Assembly: GCA_030549495.1 (NCBI GenBank)
Contig: JAUIRK010000121.1
Location: 806,001 to 870,000, forward strand
Source: Nectonema munidae
Lineage: Eukaryota > Nematomorpha > Nectonematoida > Nectonematidae
Length of the DNA: 64,000 bases
Direction of reading: 5' to 3'
The position numbers and the translations under genes are program-made. Positions 21,960 to 33,600 of this stretch are shown in pieces. The notes beneath the pieces are model-generated. The model was given only the letters and a program-made list of their open reading frames with translations. It did not search any database and had not been told where the DNA came from. Numbering within the stretch: position 1 is the stretch's first letter; the number at the start of each line of letters is the position of its first letter.

Positions 21960-24430
21960 AAACTTTAAAGGATTCGTATATACCTGAAGCTTATATGGCA
22001 GTGAACGAACAATTCGTAAAATGTCAAGGTAGATGTCCTTTCAAGCAGGGGAGGGGGGGCTCAGAATGTGGAAAACTATAGCCAAGGGGGAGGAAGGGGG
22101 TTAGGTGGGTATAATTTTCACTATAAAATAAAATTGGTATCAATACTTAAATGTAGTATAGTAATATATACATTTCTTCCAATCGAAGGTATTTTGCTAT
22201 ATATTACATGATATATTTATTTTTAATTCTAATTCTTATAATATTTTTATAAGCTCATACACAAAAACATATGAAACGAATTAAAGCAGTGCAGAATATA
22301 ATTATAAATATAAACAGGTTTTCAACCAATGTCCTTCATATGAGGACAGTAATTATTATTTTTAAAAGTAAATAATATATAATTAAATTTTTTATCTAAT
22401 TAAAAAGTTTTTTTTTCAAAAAATTTTCTTTGGTTGCATACTTACTTTTTTTTCATGGTTCTAAGTGAAAAAACGTTTTTCATTCCCTCTCAACGTTATG
22501 ATGATTTATAGGCCTTGTTTCAAGATGCGCTGTTTTGTGTGACAGTCTTAAGTTTACACACCTGATTAACCTCTTTTGTATTGAATGGTACTAATCATTT
22601 AGAGAGGTTGTTTAGTAATCTCAAAATGAGATACAAGGGATTGCACATGTCTTATCTTGATGCTGTTAAATGCATGTTCTTCTCTTTCCCTTTGTGATGA
22701 CATTCTTACAAAAAAAACTTTCAATTGGAAAAAACATCAAGGACTTTACATCGATTATGTCTAGACTACTCGAATCCTAAATCTTGGGATGTCAATAATC
22801 TAGCGTTAAAAAATGTAAATGTTAGAAAAATTTTGATGAAGGGCTTTTATGAGGCATGATATATGTCAAAAATTAATGTTGAAGCATTGCATATAAAAGA
22901 AATAACATTAAGATGCCCTTTTCAAAAAGATTGTAGATGAAGAATTCTCAATGCTAAACGATTTCATTAACACGTTATCGACCAGAATAATCAGACGATA
23001 TCTAATGCAAAGCAGAAGATTTGTATTAAAAAGCATTAATAAACGCAGACAATTCACATTTTTGTAAAGTCGACATATGTCGACTGTGGTCGATAACCGG
23101 TTAATAATGATATCATTTTTAATCGGGAAATTGCACACAATGAAGAACTAGTTGAAGTTATTAAGCAAATTATGACGCTACAATTTACATAAATGGAACA
23201 AAAATATTGAAGTCGACCTGCTTGAAAAACATGTTGGAAAAAATCCATTAGATAAAGATAGACTGAAGAGTTAAGAGTCTGACAGAGAACAAATATACAG
23301 ATCCAAAAGAAGAAGAAACAGTCGCTAATTATATGTATACAATTACGATTGTGTGATTATTGAAAATAAACTTTCTATTTATATGGTTAAGAAAATTTTC
23401 GACCCTGAAAAAAATTTTGTAATAGGAAACTTGAATCGAGTTAAAAAAAAAGGCTCGAAGAACTTTAAAATAATAAAATCTGATTGTATAAATTATCGAG
23501 AACCAACTGATAAAAATTTTTTCAAATAAAGCAATATTTACCCAGAAAGGGGATATGGTTGCTACAATTTGGACATGTCTGGTAGAACACTACAAAATTC
23601 ACTAGATTTTAATTTATAGATGAAATTAGAAAAAAAGCTCATGAAATGAATTTTTCGATTAATTTTTTCACTTAATTTATATTTCAATAAAACTATAAAC
23701 TTGATATTTTTAAAATAGGGGTGGTATTGATTTTGAATTTTTTTACGAAAGTACCTACTTACTATTTAGGGTGGGTGGTCTTTCATTTGGAATCTTTTAT
23801 CATATAGTACCCCATGGGTTAGTATCATAAGTTGACCCACCCCCTGCTTTCAAGCAATACATTCCGTTAAAATCGAGAAAGTATGTGATAAAAATTTGGA
23901 GTATTTCTGATGCTTATTACTCATATGCTTAGATTGTTTATTATATAGAAAATTTTAGCGCAGGTAAAAGAATGAATCAAAGTACAAGAGTAGTCTAAAA
24001 TTTAGAGAAGAAATTGAGAATACTTGCAGAAACTTAACTAGTGAAAATTTTTTCAAATATCACTCAAATCTGGGAGCTTTCAAAATGATCTGTTTGTTGA
24101 AAAAGAAAAAACTAAAGCTTCCAATAAGTTTCTGCTCTCATAAAAAAAGAAAACTATTCTTCAATATTCGGATTTCAGCATTTCACAACTAGAAATCTAT
24201 TGCAGTACTCCTACAAAAATGCATGAAATAATCCTCAACTAAAACGAAACAAAATCTGGCGTTGACATTTTGGACAAAATGGTGCATACCTATAGTACAC
24301 AAAGGATGTCAAGAAGTTGGCAATTGCCACTGTTTTTCAACACGCTTGACGTTACAGCCCTGATTTTTGGTTAAATTTAATAGAAAGAAAACATGATAAG
24401 AAGAAAAAAAAATACTGAGGTTTAGATATA
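21960..24430 (+). pseudogene. Decayed piggyBac transposase, copy 2, split by a hAT element
   Basis: Left part 21960-22045 reads EAYMAVNEQF and GRCPFK. The frame resumes at 23855 with QYIPLKSRKYVIKIW, together the piggyBac DEQL.GF.GRCPFKQYIP site. Further right, at about 24254-24375, is GVDILDKMVHTYSTQRMSRS followed by WQLPLFFNTLD, the third catalytic region. Several stops lie between. The insertion point falls within the codons for Lys-Gln of GRCPFKQ. Confidence 0.85.
22046..23846. mobile_element. hAT element inside piggyBac, 8-bp target duplication
   Basis: Bounded by CTTTCAAG at 22038-22045 and again at 23847-23854, with ends CAGGGGAGGGGGGG and CCCACCCCCTG. CAGGGG ends plus an 8-bp duplication are diagnostic of hAT. 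Inside are coding-like but unrecognised pieces (about 22900-23540) and a perfect 16-bp palindrome GTCGACATATGTCGAC at 23069-23084. Confidence 0.8.
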
Positions 24431-26890
24431 AACTAACTTCTAATTTAAAAATATTTTTAATATATTATTTTGTAAATCTTATTATCATGTTTGTATCGTT
24501 AGGAAATACTATAAAATACTAAAGAAACTAAAGCTAAATTTGAAAGTAGATATAATTAATAAACATTAATGGATGCAAAAAATTTGTATCAAATAAAAAC
24601 TATAATCGAATAAAGGAAATTTTTCTATATCAATAGAATTAAAATATAGCCATTTTACTTACAGCAACTAAAAAGTTTAAAAAATTCAAAAAAAATTAAA
24701 TCCAAGAAATTTTTTAATAAAATTATTTATTTTTAAAAAACTGCCTTTTAAAAAAATTAAGTTTTGAATATGGAACTTCGACGCGTTAGAAAGTGGTTAG
24801 ATACTTGACTCCAATTCCTTAAGATTTCTCATAATAATACTCTCACTATTTGCATAAATTTCAAGTTTGGTTGCTCCCATTTCAAGTTAAACTTTAATAA
24901 CTGCCTCTTATGAAATTAAATATCTAAATTAAAATTAATTTCAATTAAAAAAACTGTTCTTTAATGTTTTTTTTGAAATGTGATGAGTAAAAAGGATCGC
25001 TATAGATTTTAGTTGGCGGAAGTTATCAAGCAGATACATTTATTTTTTATATGGATGTAATGTGGAGTGTTTTTACGGTTATGCACTTTATGAAGAGATT
25101 TGAGAGAATGTTTCAAAGATTTTTAAGTGAGGTTAGAGAAAGAGTGTGTACGGAAATATGTTTGCCTTTTGGATTGAAAAGGATTTATTGAAGCACATAG
25201 CGTGATCCAATATTTAAACGTGTTATTTAAATTGAGTACCGGCTACAGAATTAAGCTATGTTTGGTAAGTTAGTTTTGTGTTAACCTGAATTTGAAAGAT
25301 ACTCATATGTGTGTAAGGTTGTTTGTGATATTCTCGAGGAAACTTTTATATTTATTTGAACAGTGATTAAAAGGTGCTACAATGATGAGAGTGTATTAGA
25401 AATATATCAGTTAGTGATAAAATTTTGAGGTTTTTACCATGTTTTCAAACTTAACAATTAGAGAAAAGGGTTTTTTGTTGATAATTTTTTAAAAGTTACT
25501 CAATGATTTAAAACTTAAGTTTTTCTTACATCACAAACGATGAATCAGTATTATCATACGATTTTTAAATGAAAACAATCATTTATATTTTCTATGATTC
25601 TATGATAAAAAACAATTTTTTTACAGAGTAATTCTATGTATGTTTGGCACGTCTTATATATGCCAGCAAATTTTTCAGTAATGAATATTAATAAGTCGAA
25701 GAAGAGAATAAAGGGAAAAAAGAGAAGATAAAAAATATAAGATTTTGACAGTTCGTGTTGTTACAAATTTAGGTTCTGATTTTGATAAAATTAATAGGAA
25801 AGATGTTAATTTTCTGAAAAATCGAAAAAAATTAAGAAATTAATATTTTAATGCTTTTTAAATTATTTATTATGTTATTGTTAGTTTCATTTAAATCCTA
25901 GAGTTTTATCAGGCCCGCAAAGATCCAAAAATATTAAAAATGCGGCCAGTGAGTGATTTAAGTTTATGTGGAGGATGTTCAATATGAGTTGGCGTTTAGA
26001 ATGTTTGGGGTTTTTTTAAGTTTTGATTATGCTGTATTCGAAGCAGACAAGATTGGAAGAAGGAGAGTGTTGTTGCTTTGAGTTTGAACAGAATATGTCA
26101 TCTTCTTTAAAGATGCGTTGAGAAATTGAATAATCCCATTGACTACAGTAGACGCAGTGTGGAGAGTTATGTTTGTTGCTAAGGCTAAACTTGAGGCAGT
26201 GTTCACATTGATTAATCTGGCCTTGAGGATTTTTAAAGTATAAATTTAATTTACAAAAATGGGAATAAAAATTTTATCTTATATAGGAAGTTATCGATAG
26301 AATAAAATGATCCTAAAATTTTTAGATTATGCTTATTTTGATATACTATATTTAATAGAAATTCTTAACGAAGTTCAGGAACACTTAATGGGTTGGATAT
26401 GGTGATGAAATTTCGTTAGAAGTTGTACCGTTATTAGCTAAAATAGATACATCATCCTATTATCGGTAATAAAAATATAGGGTACTATTATTTGAGCTAC
26501 TGATATTTTTTTAGAGATGGGATTGTTTTTGGTTTCATGTTTTTTTTGATTTTTTATATCTACTTTTTAGAACAAGATTATGTTGGTTCCGTGGTTGTAC
26601 CAAATTTGGGTATGTGAGAGAGGGTTTGATTTGTGTCTATTGATTAGCAACAGCTGGAGAATAACTTGGAATGAATGTGGATTACAATGTTAAGGAAAAT
26701 TTTTGATTACTAAATTTTAAAATTGTAAGCAATTTAGGCAACGCTTCAATTATAGCACAAACATTTTCGTAAGCTAGAAACTTACCTTTGCTCATAGCAA
26801 TCGCGCGAACATGAAAAGCAACAGATCTTTTGCTCTGATTCAAGGAAGAAAAAATAGAAAATCTCTAGCATCCGTTTATACAGTGAATGG
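24431..26890. other. Unassigned intergenic AT-rich DNA
   Basis: No ORF above chance, no terminal repeats, no RNA gene recognised. Confidence 0.4.
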
Positions 26891-26899
26891 ATCACCACA

Positions 26900-27520
26900 C
26901 ATATTCGAAGAAAAGTATTTGAAAGAATTCTTTTGAGCCTATTTTAGGCATATACAGCTTCATTAAACAGTAGACAAGAATGAATATTAATTTGTATTTG
27001 ACCGGAGTAATGGGGTATCCATCGAGAGTAATATGAAAAAGATAAATTATTCATTTCCGAGCACCCAAAGTCGTAGGAGTTAGCAATTCCAAGAGAGGTT
27101 ATATCCATAGTGCATATGATTTATAATTCCATATTTAATTCTATATCAAAGTAAATCAATAAAATCGGATAATAATAATTGGGATTTAACTTGGTTGAAA
27201 ATGGTATCAACATTTTTAGTAACGTCAAGAAACACTGTCGCATTCTTATAATGATCTTTTCTGTCAACATCAGTTACGGACACATTATCTATGTAGACAA
27301 ATATAGCATTGAGATTATTATTTATTATTATTAAAGTATCCATTATTCTTTATAATAAAGAAACAGCATTTATTAAACCAAATAGCATTCGCAGACTTTA
27401 GATTCAATGCACTGAATATCGTTTTTGGAAGTTTAATAATAAGAGATTCACTTCTAGGTGAGGGTACACGCATCAAGCTCTCTGTAAAACAATTTATTGT
27501 TACAATATAATTTATCACTA
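26900..27520 (-). mobile_element. Ty3/gypsy-like fossil (reverse transcriptase part)
   Basis: Minus-strand pieces resemble the gypsy reverse transcriptase core: a PSPRSESLI...KLP stretch followed by FSALNLKSA, then NAIFVYIDN and DHYKNATVFLD, in the usual order. It is broken in several places and much shorter than a whole element. No LTRs were recognised. Treated as an old fossil; age cannot be given beyond clearly not recent. Confidence 0.6.
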
Positions 27521-27529
27521 TTCGTTTGT

Positions 27530-28440
27530 TCTACGTTTCAGAATTAGCAACAATTACTTGATCCCTTAAAGGTCATTAGCTCTTTTCAATAATATCTTCC
27601 TCTATAGTAATCTTTTGGTTTCTTCTTTGCAAAAGATAAACAAAGATATAGATAGATAGGTATAAGCAACACAAAGCGCACTTAGTTTTCAAAGCTGCAA
27701 CATGACTGCTCAAAAAGAATATTTCTAGATATTTAGACAAAAAACTTATATCAAAAATACTTCACACATCTGAAAATTACCTTTAAAGTACTCTACATTT
27801 CCAAAACCTTTACGAAAGATAGATTTAAAAATATGTATATACCAATTTACTATTGTTCTATAGTTAAAGCGAACTTACAATACATTCCCTTCTAATCCAT
27901 ATATCACATTTTATTCATCCAAAAAAAACCTTAAAACTAGTTGTTTTATTCTTTTGAAAACTGAAATGGAAAAAAACTAGTTAGGAAAGAAAAGAAATAA
28001 GACTTTACAAGGACGAAAAATATCTTTATACCGTTTATAATATTCTAAGATAAATGGATTGAAAAAAGAACTATACATTTAAATGATATATAGCTTGAAT
28101 AATTAAGCAATGTGGTTTAAATATTTAAAAAATTTTTGGCTATGAATAAAAAAACTCTACTGTTTCAATCATAGAATTAATTTATTGGAATTTAAAATAA
28201 ATTAAGTCTCCAGGTTTTGCTTAATATCTCCCGATCTCCAGTTTTTTAGTTTTAATTTCCCGATTTTTTAGTTTTAATCTTGGATCAAGTGAAAAACAAA
28301 AATTTTTGAATGGTGGTATTTTCATTTAAAAATAACATTTTTCATTAATTTTTAAAAAAGTTTTGCACTAAAAGTTAATAAATTTATTAATTGAAAATTT
28401 TCTGTTTTTTTTTATTTTTATAGTCGAACTTTAATCCTTT
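27530..28440. other. Unassigned intergenic DNA
   Basis: Contains only short frames. CTCCAGGTTTTGC and CTCCAGTTTTTT near 28207-28245 may be subterminal repeats of the adjacent hAT-like element, but its ends were not defined. Confidence 0.3.
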
Positions 28441-28446
28441 TATAAA

Positions 28447-30003
28447 ATGACGTCTAAAAGAAGAAAAAAAGATGAAACTACTGTATCGCATGATTCTAAT
28501 CTAGAAAGTAACTCTAACATTCTTCACGCATCTAAAAAGAAATTTTCTGGTTCTTTAAAATACAAAGTATCCTTTAAAAATGAATGGAAGGTGACTTACC
28601 CTATAAAAGAAGTCACAAATAACACGCTTATGTATTGCTGTATTTCATGTGGAAAACAGTTAAGTTGCGGGCATCAGTGTCTGAAAGATGTGAAAGACCA
28701 CTGTAGCACGCAATCGCATCAACAAGTCCAATCTTGGAAAACTTAAAAAAGCCTTCCTTTACTAATCGTTGAGAATACGGAAAGTGTATTCTACAAAAAA
28801 GTCTTGACAGCAGAAATTATGGTAACAAAATTTTTAGTTCAGTATAATTTGCCCATAGCCACTTCAGACAATATCAAATAATTTTTACAGAATGTGTTCA
28901 ACTGAAGGAGAGAATGCATGAAAGGTTTTCAAAAATTTTGAGCAGATTGACAATGCTTTTCAATCAGATGGCATAATTGTACTGGTTTGGGTGTTGATAA
29001 TGCAAACGTAATGATTGGAAAACGCAATTCAATTGCTTCAAGTTTTTTTGTGGACGGTTGTCCATGCCATTTAGCTCACATTGCTGCAAGTCACGCTAAT
29101 GATGCCTTCAGCTAATATATTGGATTCAATTTAGAAAATCTTATGTAGACTACTATTACTGGTTTCATAGAAGCACTAAACGAAAAGGGAAGCTTTTAAA
29201 ATACTTTGAATTTTGTAACCAAGAATATCGTTCTGTTTTGAAGCACCTCTCGGTAAGATGGCTTTCTTTAGAAAAATTCACAGAAAGAGTCCTAAAAAAC
29301 TTTCCAAGCTTGAGATCATACTTTTTAAGTGAATCTTTCAACAATGAGCGTTTCAAAAGGCTAAAATTATGGTTTGACAATCCGTTGCTGGAACCTGCTT
29401 TGTTCTTCATGCAGTCAACAATTAGTTTATTTACCTTTTTTTGTATATTAAAAAAAAATTTCCACTTGAAGACAAAGTTGTACTCAACAGTTCATGGGTT
29501 GACGTTGTTCAAAGGGCCAAAAGTGAATGGTCTCAAGTTGAATTTTTTCTTGAAAAGTTCTCGAACCAAATTTTTATAAAAAGTATCAATCATGACTCAT
29601 TGTTCGAAGAATTTGTCGATTACCAAACTTTATCTGCTGATGAAATTGAAAATAATGCTTGGATTGAAACAGAAATAGTGGATAGTGTTGATGGAGGCCA
29701 AAAAATGTTCATTATCGAATAGATGTTCCTGGAACTTTAACAGCCAGATTTAAAATTCTTCCTTCCGTTGCTACTTTGGTTCTTGTTCTTCCACATAGTA
29801 ATGCAAGTCTTGAAAGACTATTTAGCATTACAAAGAAAAATAAAACAGATACCCGATCTTCTTTGAAGTTAGATGGTACGCTGCCAAGCATTTTGACTAT
29901 GAAAGCAAATAACCCAGAAAAAGAAAATAATTGTTGTGATTGGAGACCAGACGAAGAATTGCTTAAACTTTCAAAAAAAAACAAATGTAATATAAAACAC
30001 TGA
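28447..30003 (+). pseudogene. Decayed hAT-like transposase with N-terminal zinc finger
   Basis: The first frame (28447-28746) starts MTSKRRKKDETTVSHD and has a Cys/His finger of the type MYCCISCGKQLSCGH...H.STQSH. Later pieces are GLGVDNANVMIGKRNSI and GCPCHLAHIAASHAND at ~28985-29105, then HLSVRWLSLEKFTERVL and FPSLRSYFLSE at ~29240-29340. The C-terminal dimerisation-like VLPHSNASLERLFSITKKNK follows at ~29785. Order and motifs fit a hAT-related family common in aquatic animals. There are several stops and frame changes. It lies just downstream of the ZNF143-like gene on the opposite strand. Confidence 0.75.
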
Positions 30004-30478
30004 AAAATGTCAGAATTCTTATTAGTTTATATGTTATTCAATAAATACTTTTTGTAACTTTAATTATAATAATAATATCGCTATTTTGTGTCAATTCAAA
30101 AAAAGTCAAATACACACGATAATATTTGTTTTTTGAACAATAAATATGCAAAACAATTCATTTCTCCCTGGTTTTTGCCATATAACGCTGAAAATCTTCA
30201 GATTTTATAAATTTTAGGTTGACGGGATGATAATACTCGAAATCAAATGTTTTGACTATGATAAATAAACTGAGCGATATTATGCTGATCCAATTTTTTA
30301 AAGCTGATTGTCCAATATAGAGATAATTATTTGCATTAAAGTAACACATGATTTTTGATAAAGTAGAAGTAGTACTAATGGACCCTATAATCAATTCAAG
30401 ATTTAATTTTGTTAACTCTTTCAGACACATAAGAGATTCTCGACTTGCATTAAAAAATAAGTGACACATGATTAAAGA

Positions 30479-30484
30479 TTTATT
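30479..30484 (-). terminator. Polyadenylation signal of the ZNF143-like gene
   Basis: AATAAA on the minus strand lies 14 bases after the stop codon of the ZNF143-like gene. It is the nearest canonical signal, though AATAAA is common by chance in DNA this AT-rich. Confidence 0.45.
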
Positions 30485-30498
30485 AGATTCAAAGTTAT

Positions 30499-30686
30499 TT
30501 AGTTTATAAAATTAAATGCGTATAAATTTTCTTCCTTCTTGTGTTCCTTACTTTTGTGTGTATTCAGGGAAGAGGATTGTCTATACCTCTTGCAACATAT
30601 TTCACATGTGTAAGGCTTGATTGAAGAGTGTGTTATGTTATGCTTGTATAAACTGGAGTACTCGGTAAATCTTCTATCACATCCTA
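30499..30686 (-). CDS. ZNF143-like last exon (fingers 6-7, stop)
   Basis: The acceptor is TTTTTTAAG at 30687. The exon continues finger 6 as [15 protein letters not shown], has the linker SSIKP, then finger 7 ([20 protein letters not shown]) and a short tail ending in FNFIN and TAA at 30501-30499. The tail is much shorter than the C-terminal extension of vertebrate ZNF143. Confidence 0.92.
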
Positions 30687-33600
30687 CTTAAAAAAATTAA
30701 ATAAAAAGAATAATTTAAAATCTATTAAAATTCCAATGATAACACTGAAAAACTGTAAAGGCGTGGAATAGGAGACATTTTTCAAAAATTATGATAATTC
30801 CATTAACTTAATCTTTACACATGGTACTTGAGAAGTATGGAAACTTACTTTTCGTTGATAATTATAATTACTTAGGGGAATTAGTACAGATGCGTCTTTG
30901 TTATCACAGGATTTTAGGTTCGAATCCAGAAACAAATTTTATTAATTATAGCCCAATATAAGCGGTGTAATTTTGTCTTATCAATGAAAACCGCACGCTA
31001 CCTACTCTTAGAATAATTCATAAATATGATGTATGTTCGTAAGGAATACAAAAAGCAAAATTAAATTTTATCTAGGATATTTATGCAATTGTGAGGGAAA
31101 TTTGAAATATATCTGTTTTGATATTTTGAATTAGGCAAAATAAAACTTTAAAATATGGATACGAAAGTAGACTTAATTTAGTATAAAGTTGGCTGAATAA
31201 ATTTGTGAGATGGAGTAAATGCATTGAAATTTATTATATCACATTGCAATAAAAACTGTAATTATACATCTTTAACCGATTAAAAATTTTTTATAAACCA
31301 CCAAACCTTAAAATAAGATAATAAAAGACCTTACCTACTTGTTAAGACACCTAAGTGGTTCTCAACGCGTGTGCAGCGGCACATAGAGGTTCCGTTAGAT
31401 TGGTTGAAGAATGACGCAATATATATTTTTTATTACATTACACGAATTACTCTTTATTGGTTTAAATTACTTTTCTGCTTAAAAACTTTCGACCTAGGTA
31501 CTTTTTTACATAAAATTTTTACTACTATTATTAATATGACAATCAATATATTTTATAATACAATTATGATATAAAAAAGTACGAATTATAATAGATCTCA
31601 ATAAGTATAAATAGTCTTTAATTTTATCAAAATTTTGGCAATAAAACTAAAATCTAAGAAATTAGAGTTAACCGTTTAATGCCTACAGGGTTAAAAGAAT
31701 TTTTTTATATTCAGAAATATTAAATAAATAAAATTAAATTGCTAGAAAAACATGCATAATTGGAAATATAGAAATGTTTCAGAAGTGAAACTTAACTAAT
31801 TATTGTGCAAAAAAAGCTATAATAATTGGAACATTAATATAGATAATTTAGCGAATAATTACCGTTTACGAAGAATTGAACAAAAATTTGTCTTAGTTTA
31901 GAATATTCAGCAAAGAATTAAGTATTGATGAAGCTATGGCGCTGTATTACGGCAGAGATTCGTGAAAGCCATTTATAACGGGCATACCCATTCGATTTGC
32001 CTACAAACGTCGGATGATGAACTCCGAAAAATGTTATCCATTTTCTTTTAAAATTTATTAAGGGAAAAGAGATGTAAAAAGATCAATGTATCAAGAACAA
32101 AAATGTAGTAAAAATACTGATGTCATCCAGTTTATTGATCAAATACAAAATTCCGAATGTTATTAAGTATACTTTGACAACGTCTTTTGTTAATATTCGT
32201 TTTTTTGTTGATAGAAAAAAATATTAAAAGTATTGGAAGCATTCGTTTGAACCACGTCAATAAATACCAGATTGTCAACAAATAACGTAAAAAGGATAAT
32301 TTGATTATAGGTGTGATGGAAACATTTATTTCTGTATTGGAACAATCCAATGGTAAACATTGCATCAAACGTTTGCTCTCACCTTCTTCTGACTAAAACT
32401 ACATGATATTGTAAAAATTATATAATCACATTTCCAAACATCATTAAAAATTACAACAAAGGAATGGATCGTGTAGGCATTCTACAAAAACTTTTATCAA
32501 ACTATAGACCATAAATAAGAAGTAAAAAATGGTGATGGAACTTGTTCAGCAATAGATTGAATTTGAGTATATTTTATGTTTGATTAGTAGTATGCAAAAT
32601 CGATTATGTTAACAAAATAACACCCTTGGAATATAAATTTTTTTAATTTTTTCTTACAGAATATTGAATATTCTATTAAGAAAAAATGTTAACGATTAAA
32701 TTTGAGTTGGGAATAGTTCCAAATAAGAAGCAGTGAATTACAGAAAATAGAACAGCTTTTCATTGTCAGTAGAACAAAAAATAGTAGACATTGTCGCAAA
32801 AAAACTTACGGAAGGAACAAGCAAACGGTTTTTCTCCTGAGTGGATTCTTTTGTGATTTTTTAGATTTGTGCTAGTTATAAATGATTTATTACAAGTTGA
32901 GCACGTATAAGGCTTTTCTCCACTGTGGATTCTTTCATGTGTCTTAAGAGAGGAAGAGTTTGAAAAAGATTTTACTAAAAAGTAAAGAAACACAACATAA
33001 GATAAATAATAATAATGGGCCGAATAATATATGAGTGTTCAAATACAACAAGGAATCTTTGAAAATAAATAATTTAAATGTCTCCAAAAAGATACGCAGG
33101 ATTCATGCCCAATTACATGAAATAACTCACAATAATCGTACTCTGGTTAGATTTGTAAGCCACTCAACAGTAGTAGTAAAAGAACATTTGGAGTTACGTT
33201 TTAAGCTGTTTGTGAGATAAAGGACTTTCAATTTAAAAGATATATTTCCTTAAATATTTTATCTTTAATAACTGTGTTTTATGTAATTTATCAAACGCCC
33301 CCCCCCCCCCAATAATTTTCAATTTTCTGAATTATATATCTTTTTTTATAGTATTTATTAGACTTGTTTACCTTTTGAGTAGATTTCCGATATTACTTCT
33401 CTTGTTTAAGGTTAAGCATTAGAATGAATATTTAAAATCTTTTTTTTTCATTAACGTCCACTTCTTTGTAAAAGAAATGCACAGTTGAGCTATATTTGAT
33501 CAGAGGCAGTAATGTAGCCAGTCATTTGAATAAGATCCCATGCATTTTTGAGCGAGGCAAATTTTTTTGTAGCACATAACTATATAAGAACTCTATAATT

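Larger units (their letters stand above)
30687..32809. other. Intron 3 of the ZNF143-like gene
   Basis: A 2.1-kb intron holding a degenerate SINE and a piggyBac fragment, each listed separately. The motif TTAACCGTTTAATGCCTACA followed by GGGTTAA at about 31668-31694 looks like a piggyBac-type terminus or footprint flanked by TTAA. Confidence 0.5.
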
